From: Calditrichia bacterium
GTDB taxonomy: Bacteria > Calditrichota > Calditrichia > Calditrichales > J004
Length of the DNA: 64,000 nt
Reading direction: 5' to 3'
Assembly: GCA_020635035.1 (NCBI GenBank)
Contig: JACKAO010000002.1
Location: 449,707 to 513,706, forward strand
The notes under the pieces are model-generated. The model was not told the origin of the DNA. It was given only the letters and a program-made list of their open reading frames with translations, and searched no databases. Positions 48,006 to 55,214 of this stretch are shown here, in pieces (the first letter of the stretch is position 1; each line of letters begins with the position of its first letter). A program made the position numbers and the translations under genes.

Positions 48006-48905
48006 ATGGATTTAACGATTCGGAATTTTATTCGCTACATATCTCTTGAAAAAAGGTACTCTCCTAAAACTATTGAAAGTTATTCCACCGATCTAGAACA
48101 ATTTGAGCATTTTGTGTCCGAAATGAGCAATGGACATGATGTTTTATGGGCAAAAATTGATAAGAAACAAATCCGAAATTTCTTAATAGAATTACAGAGC
48201 AGGGGAATTAATCGAAGATCTATTGCCCGCAAAGTTGCCACGTTAAAATCTTTTTTTAAATATCTTGAAAAACAGGAACTGGTGGAGAAAAGCATTGCTT
48301 CTTCCATTTCAATGCCCAAGTTCGAACACAAGTTGCCACAATATTTATCCCGCACAGAAGTAAATGATATTATTCGCCTGGTAGAAACAAAAGATTTTGA
48401 AGGCATAAGGGATAAGGCAATAATGGAATTGTTTTATTCGTCAGGTTTACGGTTGAATGAATTGACCAATTTGCGTATGGAAGATTTAATGCTCCGTGAA
48501 GATGCCATAAGGGTAATTGGTAAAGGCAAAAAAGAGCGTATTATTCCTGTCGGGAAAAAAGCCAGGGAAGCGGTTTTAAATTATATTAATGTCCGCCAAC
48601 AAACCGTTCAAGCCGGAGTTAATGAGTTGTTTATTTTAAAATCCGGTAAAAAAATGTATGCAATGGCAGTGCAGCGCCTTGTAAAAAAATATATCAACAA
48701 AGTGGTAAATACTGCTTCTGCAAGTCCACACATGTTAAGGCACAGTTATGCAACTCATTTATTAGACAGGGGTGCAAATATACGTGTTGTGAAAGATTTA
48801 CTTGGGCATGAAAATTTGTCGACTACACAAGTTTATACACATTTGTCAATTGATCATTTAAAGAGAGTATACAATGAAGCGCGTAAAAAAGCTTCTAATA
48901 AATAA
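48006..48905 (+). CDS. Tyrosine recombinase XerC/XerD
   Basis: 299 residues. Catalytic set is intact: Arg149 (SSGLRLNEL), His242 and Arg245 (HMLRHSYATHLL), His268 (GHENLS) and Tyr277 (QVYTH). Core-binding N-domain at 1-95. This is the housekeeping chromosome-dimer recombinase by length and context (next to hpf and hprK), not a phage-type integrase with an extra DNA-binding arm. Whether it is XerC or XerD cannot be settled from sequence alone. Confidence 0.92.
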   Translation: MDLTIRNFIRYISLEKRYSPKTIESYSTDLEQFEHFVSEMSNGHDVLWAKIDKKQIRNFLIELQSRGINRRSIARKVATLKSFFKYLEKQELVEKSIASSISMPKFEHKLPQYLSRTEVNDIIRLVETKDFEGIRDKAIMELFYSSGLRLNELTNLRMEDLMLREDAIRVIGKGKKERIIPVGKKAREAVLNYINVRQQTVQAGVNELFILKSGKKMYAMAVQRLVKKYINKVVNTASASPHMLRHSYATHLLDRGANIRVVKDLLGHENLSTTQVYTHLSIDHLKRVYNEARKKASNK

Positions 48906-48928
48906 ACCTTAATAACCCAGGAGGTAAT

Positions 48929-49249
48929 ATGAACATCGCCATCACTACCCGAGGATATAAAGCACCGGATAATCTTAAAGCGTATGTACAAAATAAAATG
49001 CAAAGGCTTAGCCGCTTTACAGATATTATTATGGATAGCGAGGCGATATTTTCTCACGAGAATCTTGACCAGATTGTTGAGTTTAAAGTTAAGCTTAAGC
49101 ACAAGGTAATCCGGGTCAAAGAGAAATCGGAAGATATTTTTAAATCCATCGATTTGGCTATGGATAACCTTGAAAGACAGGTGGCAAAAGCCAAAGACAA
49201 ACTTAAAGATCGAGACAAGACAAAAATTGTCGAAAATCTTGTAAATTAG
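48929..49249 (+). CDS. hpf: Ribosome hibernation-promoting factor (short HPF/RaiA)
   Basis: 106 residues, with AGGAGGT 5 bases before the ATG. Beta-alpha-beta-beta-beta-alpha fold of the HPF/YfiA family (ITTRGYKAPDNLKAYVQNKM, FKVKLKHKVIRVKEKSEDIF, DNLERQVAKAKDK). It is the short form without the C-terminal domain of long HPF. It binds the ribosome in stationary phase. In the same run as xer and followed by a terminator hairpin. Confidence 0.93.
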   Translation: MNIAITTRGYKAPDNLKAYVQNKMQRLSRFTDIIMDSEAIFSHENLDQIVEFKVKLKHKVIRVKEKSEDIFKSIDLAMDNLERQVAKAKDKLKDRDKTKIVENLVN

Positions 49250-49251
49250 CT

Positions 49252-49275
49252 AAAAGGCATCTTATGATGCCTTTT
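49252..49275 (+). terminator. Rho-independent terminator after hpf
   Basis: AAAAGGCATC pairs perfectly with GATGCCTTTT over a TTAT loop, followed by T-rich sequence. hprK starts 43 bases later, so it is either read through or has its own promoter here. Confidence 0.85.
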
Positions 49276-49317
49276 CTTCTTTTCAGATCTGCATTTCTTT
49301 ACTATATTTCCCACCTG

Positions 49318-50304
49318 ATGAATAAATCCATTACTATACGATCCTTACTTGAAGATAACAAAAAGCGCTTAAAGCTAAAGCTTATTTGTTCAGTAAACGG
49401 GCTCAATAAAAAAATATTCTCCGGTGAATTAAACAGACCCGGATTAGCTCTTGCAGGATATACCGGTACATTTACTTTTGACCGGATACAGATTTTAGGT
49501 AATACAGAAATATCATATCTTGATGGGTTAAGCAAACAGGAGCTGCATAAATCTGTTGATAAATTTATGGAGTTTGATATCCCTGTTATTGTTATTACTT
49601 CCGAAAATAAACCACCGGAGTATTTAATACAGGCTGCAACACGCCGCTATGTGCCTATCTTGCGTACTCCCATTCAAACAACAGAATTTACGCATCTTCT
49701 TGGAGATTACCTGCAAACCTGTTTTGCCCCCCGAAAATCCATACATGGATCACTGGTGGATGTTTATGGAATCGGGATTTTGTTTACCGGGCGGAGCGGA
49801 ATTGGAAAAAGTGAAATTGCTTTGGATCTCGTTGAAAGAGGCCACCGGCTTGTTGCAGATGACCTTGTTATAATTACACGAAAAGCGGAAGATGTTCTGA
49901 TAGGTTCAGGTAAGGAAAATTCGGAACATATGATGGAAATTCGTGGGATTGGATTGGTTGACATCAAACGAATGTTTGGTATTCGCGGGGTGCGCATGCA
50001 AAAACGTGTTGAAGTTCGCGTGCATCTCGAAGACTGGAATGAAGATATGGAGTACGAGCGCATTGGGCTCGATGATAAAAAATGTGATATTCTGGGTGTA
50101 AAAATCCCGCAGGTTGTTTTACCAATTAATCCGGGTAAAAATATAACGGTAATTTCAGAAACAATTGCAATGAATCAAATCTTAAGCACCTACGGATATC
50201 ATACAGCAAAAGAGTTTAACAAAAAATTGATTAAAGAGATGAACGAAAAGAAAATAAGTCCGCTGGCAAAAGATCGTTCACATCTCGAAAAAGATTTTGA
50301 ATGA
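49318..50304 (+). CDS. hprK: HPr kinase/phosphorylase
   Basis: 328 residues from ATG 49318; an ATG at 49264 falls inside the terminator hairpin and is rejected. Walker A GRSGIGKS (Lys164), the family signature MEIRGIGLVDIKRMFGIRGV (cut to IRGIGLVDIKRMFG), and an N-terminal half. HprK phosphorylates Ser on HPr under good energy conditions and dephosphorylates it under poor ones. Its four-base overlap with an EIIA(Man) gene places it in a PTS regulatory operon. HPr and enzyme I are not in this window. Confidence 0.95.
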   Translation: MNKSITIRSLLEDNKKRLKLKLICSVNGLNKKIFSGELNRPGLALAGYTGTFTFDRIQILGNTEISYLDGLSKQELHKSVDKFMEFDIPVIVITSENKPPEYLIQAATRRYVPILRTPIQTTEFTHLLGDYLQTCFAPRKSIHGSLVDVYGIGILFTGRSGIGKSEIALDLVERGHRLVADDLVIITRKAEDVLIGSGKENSEHMMEIRGIGLVDIKRMFGIRGVRMQKRVEVRVHLEDWNEDMEYERIGLDDKKCDILGVKIPQVVLPINPGKNITVISETIAMNQILSTYGYHTAKEFNKKLIKEMNEKKISPLAKDRSHLEKDFE

Positions 50305-50684
50305 AAAACTACCTTGGTTTTATTCTGACACACGGCGATCTTGCTTATAGTTTAAAAAATGTGATGGCTAAATTGATGCCGTTGGAAATCCCTTTCCATA
50401 CATATTCTAACAATGAAATGGCGCTTGAATATATTGTAAATGATATGGAAAAGAATTATATAAAAACCCGGCCGGAAAAAGTTATAATTTTTATTGATCT
50501 GATGGGTGGCAGCTGCTGGCATGCAGCTATGGGTTTCAAAAAGAATCATTCAGATTGTGCAATAGTTACAGGTGCAAATATTCCTGGTCTGGTTTCTTTT
50601 GCGACCAATTTTTCAAGATTGGAATGGCCGGAACTGTTAATAAAGATTGAAGAAGACGCACGTAAAGCGATTAAAGTAGTTTAA
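50301..50684 (+). CDS. PTS EIIA component, mannose family
   Basis: 127 residues; the ATGA overlaps the hprK stop. Mannose-family EIIA fold with the phosphoryl-accepting His11 in ILTHGDLA and the IDLMGGSCWHAAMGF strand-loop. Together with the next gene it forms EIIAB, but the EIIC and EIID transport subunits are missing here. Such partial mannose PTS sets beside hprK are thought to regulate rather than transport. Confidence 0.9.
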   Translation: MKNYLGFILTHGDLAYSLKNVMAKLMPLEIPFHTYSNNEMALEYIVNDMEKNYIKTRPEKVIIFIDLMGGSCWHAAMGFKKNHSDCAIVTGANIPGLVSFATNFSRLEWPELLIKIEEDARKAIKVV

Positions 50685-50685
50685 T

Positions 50686-51159
50686 ATGAAAATACAGCTT
50701 TTTCGAATAGATGACCGACTGATTCATGGTCAGGTTGTACTTGGTTGGGCAAATGCATTGAATTCAGAGTCAATCTTATTGTGCGATGATTCTGTTTATG
50801 AAAATCAATGGGAGAAAGAACTGTATTTATCATGCGTTCCTGATCATCTTAGAACTCAAATACTTGATGTAAAAGGAACTATCGAATTCCTGAAAGATAA
50901 TGAAGATTTATCCAAATCTATAATTCTTGTGAATGGCCCCAAAGTGGTTGAAATCCTTCTCGAAAACGGTCTTGAAATTAAATATATAAATGTCGGTGGA
51001 ATTCATTTTCGTGACGGACGGAAAAGTTATTTACCTTATTTATATCTGGACGAGGAAGAAGTTCAATCTTTTAAACGTTGCATGGAAAAAGGTGTTGTGT
51101 TTGAATGTCTTGATGTTCCAACTGGAAATAAAGTAAATCTTAAAAACCTGCTCACTTAA
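50686..51159 (+). CDS. PTS EIIB component, mannose/fructose/sorbose family
   Basis: 157 residues. The start RIDDRLIHGQVVLGWANAL carries the phospho-His14 in the DRLIHGQV motif of mannose-type EIIB. It begins one base after the EIIA stop, in the hprK operon. No EIIC or EIID is seen downstream (the next gene is mlaD). Likely phosphate acceptor from EIIA in a regulatory relay. Confidence 0.92.
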   Translation: MKIQLFRIDDRLIHGQVVLGWANALNSESILLCDDSVYENQWEKELYLSCVPDHLRTQILDVKGTIEFLKDNEDLSKSIILVNGPKVVEILLENGLEIKYINVGGIHFRDGRKSYLPYLYLDEEEVQSFKRCMEKGVVFECLDVPTGNKVNLKNLLT

Positions 51160-51171
51160 CCAGAGAAAAAA

Positions 51172-52065
51172 ATGGACAGCCTAAAAACAACTGAATTTAA
51201 GGTGGGATTAACCGTTCTTGTGTCTACATTTATACTTATTTTCGGGATTATATGGGGAAAGGGATTTAAACTTGAACCCGATAAAATTGAGATTGAAGTT
51301 GAGTTTGAAAATATAGGCGGAATGGTGCCAGGCGATCCTGTTACCGTAAATGGTGTTAAAGAAGGCAAAGTTCTGGACGTTGCTGCAAAAGGCCGCAAAG
51401 TTATTACTAAACTTGAAATTAGTGATCATGTGCAACTTTACGAAGATGCTACTTTTATTGTTGTAAGTGCAGAGTTACTGGCTGGAATGCGTGTTGAAAT
51501 CTATCCCGGTGATTCAAATGTTAAGATCAATATGGCCACACAACCATTTCAAGGGCGTTATGGTGGCAGGATTGTTGATGTCGGTCTTACGATTGACAGG
51601 TTAGCAAAAGATATGTCCGGTTTGACATTCAGACTTGACACAACGGTTGCCATGGTGAATGGCTTGCTCAGAAAAGGAGATCTTCAAAAAAGTATCACAG
51701 GGACGTTAAACAATCTGGATAATGTTTCCGGAGAACTAAGAACATTCTTAAAAGCAAACTCACATACATTGTCCAAAGCAATCACTGATCTTGAAACGGG
51801 TGCCGGTAAATTTAATGCCATTATTGACAGTAATGAAACGAATGTTAAAGGAACACTTAGCAATATTAATAAGATATCAGCGAGACTAGATACGGTTTCC
51901 ACCTCGTTAAAAGATGTGATGTTAAAGATTGAAGATCGTGATGGTACTCTTGGCAAAATTGTAAATGACTCAACTTTATATATTAGTTTAAATAAAACCC
52001 TTGCCAGGATTGATTCGCTTGCAAAACAAATTAAAGATGATGGATTAGACATCGATTTGTTTTAA
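51172..52065 (+). CDS. MlaD/MCE-family lipid-transport periplasmic protein
   Basis: 297 residues. One N-terminal TM helix (FKVGLTVLVSTFILIFGIIWG) and an MCE domain (IEVEFENIGGMVPGDPVTVNGVKEGKV), then a coiled-coil-like helical tail (residues about 150-290). MlaD forms a hexamer that moves phospholipids between membranes with an MlaE permease and MlaF ATPase, neither of which is here. 12 bases after the EIIB stop, so likely co-transcribed with the hprK operon. Confidence 0.86.
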   Translation: MDSLKTTEFKVGLTVLVSTFILIFGIIWGKGFKLEPDKIEIEVEFENIGGMVPGDPVTVNGVKEGKVLDVAAKGRKVITKLEISDHVQLYEDATFIVVSAELLAGMRVEIYPGDSNVKINMATQPFQGRYGGRIVDVGLTIDRLAKDMSGLTFRLDTTVAMVNGLLRKGDLQKSITGTLNNLDNVSGELRTFLKANSHTLSKAITDLETGAGKFNAIIDSNETNVKGTLSNINKISARLDTVSTSLKDVMLKIEDRDGTLGKIVNDSTLYISLNKTLARIDSLAKQIKDDGLDIDLF

Positions 52066-52072
52066 AAAAGCA

Positions 52073-52101
52073 TTGCATAAAAAAATTCACAACTGTATAT
52101 T
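52073..52101 (+). promoter_or_regulatory. Promoter for tRNA-Phe
   Basis: TTGCAT at 52073-52078 and TATATT at 52096-52101 with a 17-base spacer, 20 bases before the tRNA start. Good fit to a sigma-70-type promoter. Confidence 0.7.
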
Positions 52102-52121
52102 TATTGCTCTTAAAAATACGG

Positions 52122-52197
<76 letters not shown>

Positions 52198-52205
52198 GTC
52201 ATAGC

Positions 52206-52241
52206 AAGGGTTTGCGGGGTTTAACTGCAAACCCTTTTTTT
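52206..52241 (+). terminator. Rho-independent terminator after tRNA-Phe
   Basis: AAGGGTTTGC (52206-52215) pairs with GCAAACCCTT (52227-52236), 11-base loop, then T-run to 52241. Confidence 0.92.
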
Positions 52242-52619
52242 ATAAACGTAACAATACGGTAACAAATTTTATTTTTTAAACAAACCTGCAATTATTACTG
52301 ATAATAAACAAAAATCACATGGAAGCCAAAATGAAGTGCTCTCCACTCTTTTTTTATATATCATGCTCCACAGTTATTTATTCTCAAGCATTTTACAGGC
52401 TGATTATGGATATCCGACTAGTTTTTACCAAACTGCCGTATTTATTAGTATTATTCATAGTCTGATTCTCTTCAATCACATCCATAGTGAATTCCTTAAG
52501 TGCCATTTCTAATCAAAAAATAGATTTTTGCAGCAATCAATATTGCGTTGACTACCGAAAAGCATTAAATACTATTTCTGCATTAAAAAGTAAATTGCTA
52601 AACCCGGGAAGCTTAGGAA
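52242..52619. other. Intergenic leader before the membrane SARP-like regulator
   Basis: 378 bases with no convincing gene. An open frame from about 52320 has fewer than 50 codons, ends in TGA, and has no ribosome site. GTAACAA occurs twice at 52248 and 52259, an 11-base period. A promoter-like pair lies near the end (listed separately). No att-like repeat of the tRNA end was seen. Confidence 0.4.
52548..52575 (+). promoter_or_regulatory. Promoter candidate for the SARP-like regulator
   Basis: TTGACT (52548-52553) and TACTAT (52570-52575) with a 16-base spacer, 45 bases before the TTG start of the next gene. Confidence 0.5.
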
Positions 52620-55097
52620 TTGAAAGTCCTGTTTTTTTTCATATCGATTATTCTTAATCACATTTTAGTTGACCGGCTACGTGCTGAAGACTTGGATTAC
52701 GGGTTGGATTTTTTTATCCGGAGTTCAAGCTATCCCAGTCAGGCGACTTCTCTCGATTTAACCATCAATCAAAAACTGGTTCTGCCTGATAAGTATATAC
52801 TACAGTTTGACATTCAGTTGATGGACCCAATGCAATATGGGGTTATTTTTAACTTGTTTAATCAAGCACAGAAAAATGATTTCCGGCTGACATACGATCC
52901 CCATGCAGGCGTAAGAGATTCGGCATATTGGATCTTATCCTATAACGGCGAAAGCGAACTCACCAGACTAAAAGCACCACTTTGGGCATCTGCTGGATGG
53001 CAAACAGTGGTATTGACTATTGATCAAATCGACAAGATGCTACGTTTGAAGATTGGACCCTTTGTTCAGAGTCGTTCTTTCAGTTCGATGAAAATTTCAG
53101 ACACATACAACCTTTGCTATGGTTATTTCAGGAATAATGTAACACCAACTGATATGTCGATTCGGGATATAAAGTTGTTCGATATTGGGAAAAAGGAAGT
53201 CCTTTATCACTGGCCGCTGGATGAAGATGGTGGAAATACTGTAAGGGATAAAATACGTGGTATTGCCGGAGTATTTTATAATGGCTTATTAAGACGTGAA
53301 GCATATTATAAACCGCAAAAGCTTTTTGAAGATCGAATGGATAAATATTACATGCTACGATTTTCAGGTATCGATCTTAAACGCCGTCAGATGTATTTTT
53401 GGACAGATAAGTATATTTACAAAATATTTCTCAATGGCAGGCAGATTGAAAAAATTTCTAATAATCCCGGTTATACAAAAGTGCCATGGTGGAATGTGAT
53501 TGATTATGATAATTACAATCGGCGTCTTATTGGACTCTATCAAGGGCATGGCCAGGTATCGGTGTATGATGAGATCACAAAGAAATGGTCAGCGGTTGAT
53601 ACAACAAAGCTAAGCAAGCAATACCATTCTATAAAGCATTTTATCAGTCCCTGGGATGGGAGTATTTACATACTTGGAGGTTACGGTTATTACACAGTAA
53701 AAAATGACTTATTGCGCTATAACTTCGAAAAGACGAAATGGGATACACTCGATTATGAGGGTAAGGCGGCCTTCCTCCCCAGAGCGGGTTTATCAATTGT
53801 TTCACCAGGTATTAAAGAAAATACATTTTATGTATTTGGCGGAAGTGGAAATCAATCGGGTAAACAAGAGCTCGGTTTCTACTATTTGAATGATTTATGG
53901 CTGCTGGATTTAAATAGTTTCAGAATTACCAAACTAGATACAATAGAAACCAATAATAGAGATATTAATAGAAGTTTTTATAATCCGGTAGAAAATAAGT
54001 TGTATTTTATAAATAATCCAACGCCCTCTATACCTGCCCAAGTTGCCGGTTATGATTTTGAGACAAAAAGTATCCAATATCTTGATTTCGGGGATTTAAA
54101 TATTAGCGATGCCTTTTATGTGCCTTCAGAATCTATGGGGTATCTAATTACTGCTAATGAAACGGTTCATGAAGTAACATGTGAACTATATCGATTCAAA
54201 CTTCCATTTAAAAAGGTCATTGAAGCAGAAGCGGAACAACCACGGTTAAGTAAACTGGGTAGCGTGTTACTTTTCACTTTTTCACTTTCAGTTATTTTAA
54301 TTTTACTAACCCGCAAATATAAAAAGCCAAAAACCAAAATATTCTCAGCGGAAGCTATTGAACATAAAACAGCTGTAAATATGTTTGGGTCTTTTAGTAT
54401 TGTTCATCAGGATAAAAATATTACGCTGCATCTAAGTCCGCAGATTAAAGAGCTTCTGCTTTATTTTATGGTTAAAACCCATTTTAATGGTGGGGGCGTT
54501 ACAACTGAAATATTCACTACCGACTTCTGGCCTGAGCTGGATAATCAGAAAGCCAAAAATGCACGCAGTAGCGCTGTAAAAAGAGTGCGTGCATTCCTTG
54601 AAAGCACAGAAGGAATGGAAATTTCTGTTACTAGAAATTTGTGGATGTTGAAGATAAAAGACACGGTTCACTTTGACTATCGGGAATTTATTAATCTTCG
54701 GAATCGGCTGGATAGCAGCGATATAAACCGCGAAGTGATGGAACGCCTGATACGAATTTTAGAAAAAGGCATGCTGCTGCAGGACGTGTCTTATGAATGG
54801 CTGGAATCATATAAATCCGCTTTTAAAGACGATGTTGAGCGATTTAGTGTTACCCTGGCAAAAATCCTGGTTCAACAAAAAGATTATGATGTTGCTGAAA
54901 GACTATTTAAGCTCTTATTTAGCTGGGAACCGCTTAATGAAAATATACTGTCATATCTATTAAATTTATATTTGAACCAAAATCGTAATAGCGAAATGCT
55001 TATTCAGTTCGATTTGTTTAAAAAGCAGTATAAACAACTTTTTGATAACGAGTACCAAGGTTCGTTAGAAAAAGTCCTTAAAATAACCAAAAAATAG
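52620..55097 (+). CDS. Membrane-spanning one-component regulator: periplasmic LamG/Kelch-like sensor, TM, SARP-type wHTH and BTAD
   Basis: 825 residues starting at a TTG with AGGA 4 bases upstream; MKVLFFFISIILNHIL is a signal or first TM. Residues about 30-230 look like a LamG-type sandwich (ILQFDIQLM ... WILSYNGESELTRLK ... LYHWPLDEDGG), and 330-480 like Kelch strands (GSIYILGGYGYYTV, NTFYVFGGSGNQ, LYFINNP). A clear TM (LGSVLLFTFSLSVILILL, about 546-566) is followed by basic RKYKKPK. The cytoplasmic part has a SARP/OmpR-type winged helix (VNMFGSFSIVHQDKN, FWPELDNQKAKNARSSAVKRVR, from residue 588) and a BTAD helical domain (to 825). Topology suggests an envelope-sensing transcription factor. 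Target is unknown, but phased repeats lie upstream of the next operon. Confidence 0.8.
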   Translation: MKVLFFFISIILNHILVDRLRAEDLDYGLDFFIRSSSYPSQATSLDLTINQKLVLPDKYILQFDIQLMDPMQYGVIFNLFNQAQKNDFRLTYDPHAGVRDSAYWILSYNGESELTRLKAPLWASAGWQTVVLTIDQIDKMLRLKIGPFVQSRSFSSMKISDTYNLCYGYFRNNVTPTDMSIRDIKLFDIGKKEVLYHWPLDEDGGNTVRDKIRGIAGVFYNGLLRREAYYKPQKLFEDRMDKYYMLRFSGIDLKRRQMYFWTDKYIYKIFLNGRQIEKISNNPGYTKVPWWNVIDYDNYNRRLIGLYQGHGQVSVYDEITKKWSAVDTTKLSKQYHSIKHFISPWDGSIYILGGYGYYTVKNDLLRYNFEKTKWDTLDYEGKAAFLPRAGLSIVSPGIKENTFYVFGGSGNQSGKQELGFYYLNDLWLLDLNSFRITKLDTIETNNRDINRSFYNPVENKLYFINNPTPSIPAQVAGYDFETKSIQYLDFGDLNISDAFYVPSESMGYLITANETVHEVTCELYRFKLPFKKVIEAEAEQPRLSKLGSVLLFTFSLSVILILLTRKYKKPKTKIFSAEAIEHKTAVNMFGSFSIVHQDKNITLHLSPQIKELLLYFMVKTHFNGGGVTTEIFTTDFWPELDNQKAKNARSSAVKRVRAFLESTEGMEISVTRNLWMLKIKDTVHFDYREFINLRNRLDSSDINREVMERLIRILEKGMLLQDVSYEWLESYKSAFKDDVERFSVTLAKILVQQKDYDVAERLFKLLFSWEPLNENILSYLLNLYLNQNRNSEMLIQFDLFKKQYKQLFDNEYQGSLEKVLKITKK

Positions 55098-55109
55098 TAT
55101 TTTTTTCAC

Positions 55110-55157
55110 TTAGTACCCCATTTAGTAATCCTGTTAGTAATCCCAAATCTTTATATA
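55110..55157 (+). promoter_or_regulatory. Three 12-bp-phased direct repeats and -10 box before the KAP operon
   Basis: TTAGTACCCC at 55110, TTAGTAATCC at 55122 and TTAGTAATCC at 55134, exactly 12 bases apart, then TATATA at 55152-55157 as -10. SARP regulators bind heptamer direct repeats one helical turn apart just before the -10. Two further copies of ATCGATTATTA sit in the leader at 55162 and 55180. The repeats and spacing are visible; binding by the upstream gene product is inference. Confidence 0.55.
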
Positions 55158-55214
55158 TAGAATCGATTATTATAATTGTATCGATTATTAATTTTTAATC
55201 TCAAGGAGGTAATT

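Noticed and set aside
48006..48905. Xer-type recombinase as the integrase of the block after tRNA-Phe
   Set aside because: It is 3 kb upstream of the tRNA, inside a housekeeping run with hpf and hprK, and has the length of XerC/D.
49264..49317. N-terminal extension of HprK
   Set aside because: The ATG is inside the terminator hairpin of hpf; 49318 matches the usual HprK start.
52320..52463. Short open frame in the leader of the SARP-like regulator gene
   Set aside because: Under 50 codons, no ribosome site, ordinary AT-rich composition.
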